NCBI RefSeq assembly: GCF_004210375.1 | Contig: NC_134834.1 | Coordinates: 154,957,290 to 155,021,289 of the forward strand | DNA length: 64,000 bases | Reading direction: 5' to 3' | Source: Tachypleus tridentatus | Taxonomy: Eukaryota > Arthropoda > Merostomata > Xiphosura > Limulidae | Shown: positions 1-10,190 of the stretch, piece by piece | How the letters are laid out: every line of letters starts with the position of its first letter | Numbering within the stretch: the stretch's first letter is position 1 | Notes under the pieces: generated by a model | The model's input: only the letters and a program-made list of their open reading frames with translations | The model's database searches: none | Told to the model about the DNA's origin: nothing | Position numbers and translations under genes: made by a program

Positions 1-458
1 AAATCTTTCTATGAAAATGTGCTTATTACTGAAAAAATGTTTCCAATAGCTTGTATGGACTTATTGTTGGATTAAAAACTTACAATTTATCTGTAGCATA
101 ATGAAAAATTTAGGCTTTAGGAAGTTGACAATTACTGCCACTTTATAATGTAATTTGATGTTCAAATTATGTTTTGTATCTTACTGCCATCTCGTGTAGG
201 AAATTTAATTTACGAAAGCAAAAATTGCCAAGTGATTTTTCTTTTGTACGAAAAGTGTTAAGACCAGTCGCGACCTGCAAATTTGCTGTATTTTTCATGC
301 CCTTTACTTGAATTTTTCTTATTCTGCCATTTCCACGTAATCCATTTAAACTACGCTTTCTTGCTGGTATTATATGTTAGATCAATAAATTCTGGTCAAT
401 TTGATAAAATTTTATGAGGCCAGACAAACAAAGTAAATTTATTTAATAAAACTACATA
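1..458. other. no feature recognised
   Basis: AT-rich sequence left of the Tc3-like element. No open frame, splice pair or repeat that I can name. The TA at 457-458 is the left target duplication of the neighbouring transposon. Confidence 0.5.
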
Positions 459-671
459 CACTGCTGGTCAAAATCTTAAGACCAATGAGCATAAAGAAAA
501 AATATGCATTTTGCGTTGTTAGACTCAACCACTTATTCGAGTAGAGCTTCAAAAAATGAAAATAAGAAAAGGGAAAATAAAATAAAAAAACTTCTTTTTT
601 AGCACTTAATAAAGAAAATGTGAACACTATGAAATTAGTCTAAATACTAGCTGGTCAAAAGTTTAAGACCA
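459..671 (+). repeat. left IR/DR arm of the Tc3-like element
   Basis: The outer repeat at 464-484 (starting 'ctggtcaaaatcttaag') and inner repeat at 651-671 (starting 'ctggtcaaaagtttaag') differ at two positions and lie 187 bp apart. In Tc3 and Sleeping Beauty-type elements such paired repeats are transposase binding sites. Binding here is inferred from that arrangement. Confidence 0.75.
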
Positions 672-716
672 TACCAAGAAGTCTTAAACAGGGTAGGAAA
701 TGCCCAACAAGAGGTC

Positions 717-1720
717 TCAGTAGTGAGTTGCACGGCTGTCATTGCGAATAACTGCAAACATTTGCTTCGGCATGGTCGATATCAGCGTTTGCAGAAGACT
801 GGCTGGAATGTTATTCCAAGTGGTAAAGATGGCTTCACAAAGATCATGCACTGTTTGGAATTGACGTCCATCTCTATAGACTTTCCTTGCCATCCACTCC
901 CAAACATTTTCAATGGGGTTCAGTTCGGACGAACACGCTGGATGGTCAAAAAAGAATCACGTTATTCGCATTGAAAAAGTCCTTTGTCCTGCGGGCATTG
1001 TGGATTGTAGCGTTTTCCTGCTGAAAGATCCAGTCATTTCCACACAAGCGAGGGCCTTCAGTCAATAATGATGCTTTCTCCAACATGCCAATGTAGCCAG
1101 CTGCTGTTTGACTCCCCTGTATAACCTGAAGCTCCATTGTTCCATGGAAGGAGAAAGCACCCCAGATCATGATGGAATCTCCTCCACTGTGTCGTGTAGA
1201 AAATGTCTCCGATGGGATATCCTTATCGTGCCAGTAACGTTGGAAACCATCTGGACCATCCAGGTTAAATTTTTTCTCGTCAGAGAACAAAACCTTCGTC
1301 CATTTTTCCACATCCCATGTTTGGTGCTTTTCAGCAAAGTTTAACCGAGCTGTTTCGTGATGTGGAAGGAAGCGTGGCCTTTGAAGACGTTTACGATTTT
1401 TTAAAGCGTTTCTCTCGTAGATGCTATCTTATTGTGCTTGAGCTGCATTCTGCGTTCGTAAGGGCCTTTATCTTGTTTCGACGATCGGCTGGTGTCTTCC
1501 CGGGCAACCCGTTGAATCCTCCTGCTCAAGTCGGTGAAATATTCTTGGGCAGACCACTTGAAATTCTCGTTCCATATCCCTCAGGACCTTGTAAGAAATT
1601 TATAACAGCAGTTTTACTACGCCCAATCTCACCAGCGATGGCACGTTGAGAGAGACCTTGCTTTTGCAGCTCAACATTTCTGCCACGTTTAAACTCTGTC
1701 TATATTTTAACCTTTGCCAT
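717..1720 (-). pseudogene. Tc3-like transposase (DDE) pseudogene
   Basis: The reading runs from an ATG at 1720 down to a TGA at 717-719, about 334 codons, the usual Tc3 transposase length. Near the N-terminus is an HTH-like stretch (QGLSQRAIAGEIGRSKTAV). The readable middle (1311-946) has the first catalytic block [14 protein letters not shown], then WGAFSFHG. The second block reads QQENATIH, so the usual catalytic Asp of QQDN is Glu. A 1-base expansion in an A6 run (948-953, + strand) breaks the frame. After it the third block resumes as LNPIENVWEWMARK and the C-terminus follows to the stop. Early stops (for example just after MAKVKI) further disable it. Family assignment is secure; activity is excluded. 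Confidence 0.88.
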
Positions 1721-1834
1721 ATTTCTACCAAATATAACGCAGGAGATGTCAGTGGAAGATGTTGACAACGCTAATGCTTGAACACAAATGACTAATTTCA
1801 TTACGTGTTTACCGGTTAACGCTTCGTTTCATTA

Positions 1835-1976
1835 TGGTATTAAACTTTTGACTAGCTAGTATTTAGGCTAATTTCATAGTGTTCACATTTTCCCGATTAA
1901 AAGTGGTTGAGTCTAACAACGCAAAATGCATATTTTTTCTTTATGTTCATTGGCCTTAAGATTTTGGCCAGCAGTG
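1835..1976 (-). repeat. right IR/DR arm of the Tc3-like element
   Basis: Mirror of the left arm. The inner repeat is at 1835-1855 and the outer at 1951-1971, both inverted relative to the left arm. Spacing is shorter (116 bp) because the left arm contains an extra A-rich stretch around 540-605. Confidence 0.75.
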
Positions 1977-2091
1977 TATAAAATTAACAATAAAGTAAAA
2001 TAATGGTAGTGTGCAGAGTATGAAACAGTTATGAGCGTTTAGTGTACGAGACAGCTTTACAAGTTGAAACAAAGAAACTGATCAAAACAAA

Positions 2092-2304
2092 AAATAAAAC
2101 GCGCAAAGCTACATGAGGGCTATCTGCGCTAGCTGTCCCTAATTTAGAAGTGTAAGACTAGAGGGAAGACAGCTAGTCATCACCACCCACCACCAACTCT
2201 TTGGCTACTCTTTTACCAAAGAATAGTGGTATTGACCGTCACATTATAACGTCCTCACGGCCTAAAGGGCGAGCATGTTTGGTGCAACCGGGATTCGAAC
2301 ATAT
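2092..2304 (-). mobile_element. SINE-A copy, head truncated
   Basis: Tail at 2100 ('gcgcaaagctacatg') and body through the 'cggcctaaagggcgagcatg' region are present. The tRNA-like head stops at the box B ('gggattcgaac'), so the 5' half of the head is missing. No clear TSD. Confidence 0.85.
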
Positions 2305-2794
2305 TAACGAGAGGGAATCACAATAGCTTGTGAATTTCGCTTAGGCAGGATTAGAGTAAATTACGCTATGAAACCTTTTTTTTTACCCTTTTTATTAGCT
2401 ATATATTTGTGCGCTAGCTACACCATAAGTGGAATGCGTGCGTATCCCATTCACATTTATTACTCGTAAAGATTTTTACTGGCCTATCCTCAAACTGAAA
2501 TAAACTGTATAAAGGAAACACATTGATTGCAACTTTTAACCACTACGATTATACTTGTAATGCACATGGTAGGTTAAGCATGCGACATACAATGTTCACT
2601 GAGCCTTAGAACATTTTCTCGATTTTCCTGTCAGACGTTTGGTCTATATTTGTAAAGTGCTAACCTTTGTAAGGTTTAAAACATTTAAAGTGAACATCTA
2701 CCAATATAAATACGCAAGTATAGTTAGCTTCAGAAACGGCTATTAAGAAGCAAAGTGTGACTGTCATAATATTTACTTCCTAAAACACTGCTCC

Positions 2795-2920
2795 ACCCAC
2801 AATGGCTCAGCGGTAAGTCTAAAGGCTTATAACGCTAAACAGGGTTTCAATACCCATAGCGGAAGCAACATAATAGTCCATTGTGTAGTTGTGTGTTTAA
2901 CTACATTTAAGCAAGTAAAA
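2795..2920 (+). mobile_element. SINE-C copy
   Basis: Starts with a tRNA-like box A ('atggctcagcggtaagtct'). Box B is 'gtttcaatacc' and the tail is 'ccattgtgtagttgtgtg'. It is moderately diverged. Confidence 0.75.
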
Positions 2921-3384
2921 AATTCAAGCGCGAACATTGCATAAACGGTGTTGCATAAAACAAACAGTGTCCGCAAGTGAGGTGTGCTCTATCTTTAATA
3001 TTACTTTCGGAAACGTTGATGTGTGTAATTAATGTTAACTACTTCTCAACTTTAGTGAGATTGTACTCATGGTTACTTATTTGCTTACCTAAATTATTTG
3101 TAGTTTGACTGTTTCAAGTTTTCTCTCATTCTTCAACACGTTTCTATGTTCCGTCAAATTCCACAAAACACAATAATTCGTGACGTTTTGAGGTGTTAAT
3201 TTTTCTGGTAAAGTTAAATGATTCATACATGCCATTGACTATCCCTTCTAATCTCCACAATTCTTTGTTTGTTGAGCCTTCGTGATTCACATCCTCACGA
3301 GCTCCGCACTGTCAGGTCAGAGATGTGTTATAAGAGTAATTGTCAAAACTAATTATGCAAGTAAAGTATCCCAAAAATTGGTAT

Positions 3385-3460
3385 TGGTGGTTGCTGTTGA
3401 TTAGTTGCTTTCTTTCGAGTCTATCAGTTCAAAATTAGGGACGACTAGCTCGAATGGCAC
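3385..3460 (+). mobile_element. SINE-A 3' fragment
   Basis: Only the late body is recognisable: 'gattagttgctttctttcgag' region followed by 'aattagggacgactagctcg'. Old and decayed. Confidence 0.5.
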
Positions 3461-4944
3461 TCTTGTTGCTTTGTACGAATATTAGGGCTAATTGTTTAAG
3501 ATTTTCCTTTTTCTACTTCTGGTAGTAATATTTAACTGTTTGTAATTTAAAAAAGTATATTCACCTTTTACCAATTATTTCCTTACTAAGAATAACAGTA
3601 TACTTATAACAGTGTACTGTAAGGGAAACGTTAGTTACAACATTTGAATAAACTACTGTCTCAAAATACGATATTATAATATAGATACTTAACATACCAT
3701 GGGCTAGACCTCTACAAAGGTGCTGCTTTGACGTTTGAGGTCAAGTAACATTTTATTTTCTCTCGCATCTAGTGTGGGTCAGATACCAAAACTTAATTTT
3801 TTCTGCTGGATGTAAGATCTAGTTTTGGATCGTGTTGTAATGTAAAGGCTGAAACATTACAAGTAACTTTAAGAGTATCATGGTGGATATTTGAGTGATA
3901 TAATCAACTCCACTACTTTCTTCTATCCTCATCGTCAGAGACTTTATCTTCTAAAACCCAAGCTCTTCCACCCCACTCATCAAAAGGATCCAGTATCCCC
4001 TTCCTAGAAAGTAAGACTTGTTAGACACTTCTTCACGAATCCATAATAATACTCCAGTACGTTTTGTGTTAACATTTAGTAATTCCTAACCTACACGACC
4101 AAACATAATATTTAGTTAAGAAGTGCGTATCATTAGAGGCTTAGTATTGTCGATTGTATTGCATTGCGGTGTAATGTTATTTACTGTTTTATAAAGTTGT
4201 TTATATCTTGTATATGGATTGTAGTTAAACATAATTTTAGCATTAATAAATACTTGGTTACACAAATTCAAGTTTTCCTGATAAACACATGTAATAGCAA
4301 GTGGTCTGTTATATATTTATATTTACTTTGTTTTCATTTCTTTGTCTGTGATGAAATAACGTTTGAAAATAAGCTTGGATTTCAATGAAAATTAGTTAAG
4401 ATAAGAACGTTAACACGTGCCAATATGAAAACTAATTTAATGAAAATAGAAACACTCACTTTTTTACGTGGTACTACATAAATGGAAGGCAAGACCTTAT
4501 ATTTTCCAATCTTATTCGACATGATTTCTTATGATTTATACATGTATTTTTGGTCCTGTATTTTTGATTTACTGTATTAACCTCCAACGATTAGTTGGAT
4601 CATGAGTATATTTTTATTGTCATGAGCAGGATATATGAGTTAAATATAGATTTTTTAAATATTTTTTTTGCCAATAGCACGTGTGTGTTTTGCAAAAATA
4701 AAGATTAACTTATAAAAGTTGAGAGGGATGAAGCAACAAGAAATAAAAGTAAAATCAGACGGGTTTTGTGTTCCGGTCTTACAGGATTTGGTATGAATGA
4801 TACAGGTCTCCTAGAAAGACTGACGTCATGTCTATGAAGGAATTTTTATGATACACATCAGAAGTATTTCCGTGCCTTTGTTTTGTATTTATTTCCTTTT
4901 ACAAAGAGTTTTTATGTTTTTATAGCTAGTATCCACGTTTAGGG
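3461..4944. other. no feature recognised
   Basis: AT-rich DNA. A 74-codon open frame at 4164-4388 (+) has no recognisable motif and is what chance gives in sequence of this composition. No repeat I can classify. Confidence 0.45.
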
Positions 4945-5660
4945 TCTTTACATAAAGTAGCAAGTTTTGGAGTGTTTTTTGACAAAAATAACGAGATTTG
5001 AATTTTAGACAAAGTAGCAAGTTTGATGTTTTCCCAAAGACTAGCCATATTTCATATTTTTCCAGAAACTAGCCAGGTTTGATATTTTCACAGGAGTTAA
5101 CTAGGTTTGATGTCTTCAGAGAAAGTAGCCAAGTTTGAGTGTTTTTACAGAAACTAACCAGATTTGATATTTTCACAAAAATTAGGCAGGTTTGATGATT
5201 TTACAGAAAATACTCAGATTTGAATGTTTTTACAGAGAGTAACCAGATTTGGTATTTTCACAGGAATTAGTTAAGTTCGTTTGTTTTTGAATTTTGTGTA
5301 AAACTACACAAGGATTATCTGCGCTATCCGTCCCTAATTTAGCAGTGTAAGACTAGAGGGAAGGCAGTTAGTTATCACCACCCACCGCCAACTCTTGGGC
5401 TACTCTTTTACCAACGAATAGTGGGATTGACCGTCACATTATAATGCCCTCACGGCTCAAAAGGCGGCTGTTTAGTGTGACTGTGATTCGAATCTGCGAC
5501 CCTCAGCTTATGAGTCGAGCATCTTAGCCACCTGGCTATGCCGAACCGATAGCTAGGTTTGATGTCTTTACAGAAAGCAGCCAGGTTTGGGTGTTTTTAC
5601 AGAAAATCAGCCAGGTTTGATGTTATACAGCAAGTAGCTATGTTTGATGTCTTTGCTTTA
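4945..5660 (+). repeat. minisatellite, about 28-29 bp, interrupted by a SINE-A
   Basis: Units of the type 'agaaactagccaggtttgat' plus 'attttcac' repeat with 28-29 bp period, about ten before 5280 and several more after 5547. Copies are 75-90% alike by eye. SINE-A 5281-5546 sits inside the array, so the array is older than that insertion. A spurious 89-codon frame at 5559-5828 starts in it. Confidence 0.8.
5281..5546 (-). mobile_element. SINE-A copy inside minisatellite
   Basis: Complete from tail ('gtttttgaattttgtg') to head ('cacctggctatgccgaac'). The head uses the 'tggttaagg'-type box A variant (antisense 'cttagccacctgg'), unlike the 'gtgttaagg' variant of many other copies. Confidence 0.9.
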
Positions 5661-5813
5661 AAGCTACAGCAACAAATAAGTGGTTTAGGTGGGAATAACT
5701 ATTTAAGCGGTAAGCTGTACTTATATGTAAATTGCTCATACTACAACCATAATAGAAAACCTCAGCTTACGAATCGTGACCGTATTTTTGCAGAGTACAT
5801 TCTGTGCGTTGTC

Positions 5814-5928
5814 TGTGTTTGTCTATAGCAAAGCCACATTGGGCTATCTGCTGAGCCCACCGAGAGGAATCGAACCCCTGATTTTAGCGTTGTAAATCCG
5901 GAGACATACCGCTGTACTAGCGGGGGGC
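5814..5928 (-). mobile_element. SINE-B copy with perfect TSD
   Basis: Flanked by a perfect 12-bp duplication 'ctgtgcgttgtc' at 5802-5813 and 5929-5940. Reads from tail ('tatagcaaagccacattggg') to head with box B antisense 'gaatcgaacccc'. Clean boundaries define the family's length as about 115 bp. Confidence 0.92.
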
Positions 5929-5940
5929 CTGTGCGTTGTC

Positions 5941-6650
5941 AGGTATATTTGGATATATCGTAGGTATTCAACATAGTAATTATGATTTAATTATCTGTAT
6001 TGAAAACATCGAAAGTTCAATGAATGACATATCTACTGAGACTTTTTAAGGTACTAAATTTTTTCTTAGCCCACGAACTTTAGTTTAGAACATTTCACTG
6101 TTATTGTACCTAGACTTTTTTAACCTCAAAATTATGAAACTTTTTAAAGGGATGAAGAAAAGGTTAGTCATAAAACTTTAAAACAATTGATCTGTTATTT
6201 ACTATGAGGCTGTTATGTTTTGGTTACTTCTATGCCTTAAACTAGATGTTTAGGAGACGTACTGAACTGTTTCTGTTCAATTTCATCAGCTGGGAATCCT
6301 CCGCTTCCCCAAGTATGAACCTGAGCCGGAAATGTAACTTAATAATAACTGCATACATTCGTTATCAAGGGATCGTTGAGACTTAACTTTCTATAATAAC
6401 GTTTCCAGTTATCCAATAATATCAGACCCACATTTCCTTGTTCCTTTATGTGATGGGTAGAGTACATCTTAATGGGGCCTTGAATTTCCTGTTTGTACTC
6501 GCGGTAACCGTCATCTAAAGTTCACAAAGTTTAACATCATTTCTTAAAAATTTTCAGACGATGTATATGTATACATCAGACAGTTTAGTGTAAACACCTA
6601 TCAACGATCTCGGCTTATTAGCCTTTTAAAAAGTAAATTAAGGCAAGTTA
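5941..6650. other. no feature recognised
   Basis: No repeat or gene I can support. A 31-codon minus-strand open stretch near 6250-6345 looks protein-like but lacks good splice borders. Confidence 0.4.
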
Positions 6651-6732
6651 TACAGGGTGTTCGGAAAGTCACTGTGCAGTTTTGTATGTTAATAAATATA
6701 CAAGAGCACAGTGACTTTCAGAACACCCTGTA
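6651..6732 (-). mobile_element. 82-bp MITE, deletion derivative of the 244-bp family
   Basis: Near-palindromic: starts 'tacagggtgttcggaaagtc' and ends with its inverse. On the minus strand its first half matches the left end and its second half the right end of the 244-bp elements at 44439 and 48181, with about 160 bp of middle removed. The ends include the TA target site. Confidence 0.85.
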
Positions 6733-7489
6733 CATGATATGGGATTTCTTGTTTTTTTTGAGAAAAACTTTTATTTTGACCGGAGACACAAATTTGAAAC
6801 ATTATTAGTCAACTCTTACTGCTAATTTCGTGTTTTGTGTTGCAATTGAAATGCAATAAGTTCATGGAATTACAGAGCTAAAATTCGTGATTTGATAACC
6901 CGTGATGGATCGAGAGCATACAGACTAATGTGCAGTTCTCCAATACGAAAACAACAATAGCAAAATAACTTTTTTTTTTTTTTTTGGATGAAATCATTCA
7001 GAAATACTTACAAATCTTTTCTATTGGCTGTCAAGTTTTCACAAGCTGGACTTATTTTAGTAACTTGGACTCCAATTTTCTAAAATTGAATATTTGATGG
7101 AGCAATTTTTTTTACATTTAATATATTATTTAGAAAACTATGCAAACTATATCAGAGCTAGTGAAAATTATTTACTTTTCCAGAACAATTTTGATAAACA
7201 GTATTTTAATTAAGTAACCATTTACTCAGCTACAAACAATTTGCAAAGACAAAATCCACAATTGGTTTTTCCTTTAGTAATAGCCATTTTTACAATATCC
7301 TTTCAAAAAAGAAAACTTTCATTATATTGTACCCATTTTCTAACGCTCACATAATATGATTATATTCAAAGCATTAGATCTTTGTACACAAGTTTTCTTC
7401 CTATTGTTTTAGAAGTCTAGTTGATCATAAACTTACACACTGACTCGATGAAAGATGTGACAAGAATAATGTTGGTAGAAAAAACATGA
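6733..7489. other. AT-rich, long T run only
   Basis: Contains an uninterrupted T run near 6969-6985. No gene or classifiable repeat. The 28-bp satellite begins to be recognisable at its right edge. Confidence 0.45.
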
Positions 7490-7675
7490 TATAAAAACAA
7501 ACCATACCAATCATGAAACATACAACAAACTATAAGATTCAAGAAATGTACAATAAACTCCACCAGTCAGAAAATGTATAACAAAATATACTAGTCAGGT
7601 AATGTACATCAAACTACATCAATCAAGGAAATGCATACCAAATTACACCAGTCAGGAAAAGTACAATAAAATATG

Positions 7676-7949
7676 TTTGTTTGTTTTTTAATTTTGCACA
7701 AACCTACTCGAGGGCTATTTGTGCTAGCCATCCCTAATTTAGTAGTGTAAGACTAGATGGAAGGCAGCTAGTCATCACCACCCACCGCCAACTCTTGGGC
7801 TACTCTTTTATCATTGAATAGTGGAATTGACTGTCACATTATAACGCCCCCAATGCTGAAAGGGCGAGCATGTTTGGCGCGACGGGGATGTGAACCCACA
7901 ACTCTCAGATTACAAGTCGCATGCCTTAACATGCTTGGCCATGCCGGCC
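7676..7949 (-). mobile_element. SINE-A copy with perfect TSD
   Basis: A 12-bp duplication 'caataaaatatg' at 7664-7675 and 7950-7961 flanks it. The target is satellite sequence, so the insertion postdates the array. Apparent ORFs here on both strands are SINE-derived. Confidence 0.93.
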
Positions 7950-9084
7950 CAATAAAATATGAGAATCGAGAAATATACAACAAAATGTACCAGTCAAGAA
8001 CTATATAACAAACTATATCAGCCAAGAAAGTGAATAACAAATCACACCTGTCAGAAAAAGTACAACAAAAAACAAGAGTTGAGAAATGTTCAGCAAAGTG
8101 CATCAATCAATAAAATATATAACAAAAAACACCAGTTATGAAACATAGAACAAACTACAAACACCAATAAAGAAATGTATAAGAACTCACACTAGTAAAA
8201 AAATGTAGAAGAAAATATGAGAGTCTAGAAATGTACAACAAGCTGAACCAGTCACAAAATATACAATAAATTACACCAGACAAGAAATGTACAAAAATTG
8301 CATCAATGAGAAAATGTGTTACGAACTACATCAGTCATGAAATAAAGAACAAATTGCAAGAGTTTAGAAATGCACAACAAGCTCTACTAGTCACAACATG
8401 TATAAAAAATTACCCCAGCTATGTAAGACACAAGAAACTAAATTAGTCAGGAAATGTATAATAAACTACATTACTAAAGGAAATTTAGAAAAAAAAAATA
8501 CTATACCAGTCAGAAAATGTATAACAAGTTACATTAATCAGTCAGGAAATGTACAAGAAACTAAAAGGTTCAAGAAATGTACAACAGACTATAAGAGTCT
8601 AGAAATGCTTAACATTCTATACCAGTTAGAAAAGGTATAACAATCTGTATGAGTCAAGAAATGTGCAAAAAAACTGAAGAAGTCCAGAAATGTACAACAA
8701 GCTAAATCAGTGAGGAAATTTGTTATAAACTGTGTAATGAAGTATATAACAAACTGCAACATTGTAGGAAGTATATAACAAAGTATAACAGTCAAGGAAA
8801 TATATAACAAACCACTCCAACAAATACATGAGTTGAAAAATGTAAAACAAACTAGATTACTTAACAAATGTACTGCACCAACAGAAAATGCATAAGAAAC
8901 TACAGAAGTCAGGAGATGTACACCAAAGTACACCAGTGAGAAACTGCACACCAAAGTACAATATTCAAAATATGTATTACAAGGTGCATGAGTGAGGAAA
9001 TTATACAGCAAATTACAAAAGTCAAGTAATGTATTACAATCTACACCAGATAAGGAATGTGTAAAAAACTGCAAGAGTTAAGTC

Positions 9085-9930
9085 ATGTTCAACAAATTAC
9101 TCCAGACAGGAAATGTTTCACATACTTTATCAGTCAGAAAATGTTTCACAAACTTTATCAGACATGATATGTTTCACAAACTTTATCAGTCAGAAAATGT
9201 ACAACAAAATGCATCAGACAGGAAATGTACAACAAACTTTATCATTCAGAAAATGTACAACAAAGTGCATCAGACAGGAAATGTTTCACAAACTTTATCA
9301 TTCAGAAAATGTACAACAAAGTGCATCAGACAGGAAATGTTTCACAAACTTTATCATTCAGAAAATGTACAACAAAGTGCATCAGACATGAAATGTTTCA
9401 CAAACTTTATCAGTCAGAAAATGTACAACAAAGTGCATCAGTCAGAAAATGTTTCACAAACTTTATCAGTCAGAAAATGTACAGCAAAATGCATCAGACA
9501 GGAAATGTACAACAAAGTGCATCAGACAGGAAATGTTTCACAAACTTTATCAGTCAGAAAATATACAACAAAGTGCATTAGTCAGAAAATGTTTCACAAA
9601 CTTTATCAGTCAGAAAATGTACAGCAAAATGCATCAGACAGGAAATGTACAACAAAGTGGATCAGACAGGAAATGTTTCACAAACTTTATCATTCAGAAA
9701 ATGTACAACAAAGTGCATCAGACAGGAAATGTTTCACAAACTTTATCATTCAGAAAATGTACAACAAAGTGCATCAGACAGGAAATGTTTCACAAACTTT
9801 ATCAGTTAGAAAATGTACAACAAAGTGCATCAGTCAGAAAATGTTTCACAAACTTTATCAGTCAGAAAATGTGCAGCAAGGTGCATAAGACAGGAAATGT
9901 ACAACAAAGTGCATCAGTCAGAAAATGTAA
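9085..9930 (+). repeat. homogenised 56-bp dimer core of the satellite
   Basis: Two 28-bp monomer types alternate. One contains 'ggaaatgtttcacaaacttt', the other 'gaaaatgtacaacaaagtgc'. Alternation is mostly strict for about 30 monomers, with occasional same-type neighbours near 9200-9230 and 9480-9540. Because 28 is not a multiple of 3 and the monomers lack stop codons in the three forward frames, all three forward frames stay open for hundreds of bases. This looks like a recent local expansion within an older array. Confidence 0.92.
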
Positions 9931-10080
9931 AAAAAAACAACAAGTCAAGAAATGTAGAAAAACTACATAAGTTAGGGAATTTATAACAAACTATCTCAGT
10001 CAATAAAATTTATAACAAACTATACAAGTAATGAAATATACAGTAAACTACACCACTTAGGAAATAAAAAATACAAGAGT

Positions 10081-10190
10081 TTTCTTATAGCAGAGTCACA
10101 TCAGGCAATCTGCTGTGTCCACTTGTGGAAACTGTACCTCTGATTTTGGCATTGCAAATCCAAAGACTTACCATTATTCCACCGGGGAAC
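10081..10190 (-). mobile_element. SINE-B copy with perfect TSD
   Basis: Flanked by the 11-bp duplication 'aatacaagagt' (10070-10080 and 10191-10201), itself satellite sequence. Several box B positions are mutated. Confidence 0.9.

Larger units (their letters stand above)
459..1976 (-). mobile_element. Tc3-like DNA transposon, complete but inactive
   Basis: The element is 1518 bp, flanked by TA on both sides (457-458 and 1977-1978), as expected for Tc1/mariner insertion. The first about 76 bp (from 'cactgctgg') and the last about 76 bp are inverted repeats differing at only about three positions. Inverted similarity resumes further in, around 'gtgaacactatgaaatta', so each arm is long. Each arm carries two copies of a 21-bp direct repeat. 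Between the arms lies a broken transposase gene on the minus strand. The near-identical ends and recognisable gene suggest a fairly young element that is now dead. Confidence 0.9.

Noticed and set aside
6250..6345. Minus-strand 31-codon stretch containing WGSGGFPADEIEQ
   Set aside because: Protein-like in appearance, but the acceptor is weak and the donor is non-consensus; too short to support.
8589..9074. 161-codon minus-strand frame
   Set aside because: Lies in the diverged part of the 28-bp satellite and has no start context or conserved domain.
9085..9970. Long open frames of 267, 173, 118 and 92 codons
   Set aside because: All are generated by the stop-free 28-bp satellite read in three frames; the peptides are frame-shifted versions of the same repeat.
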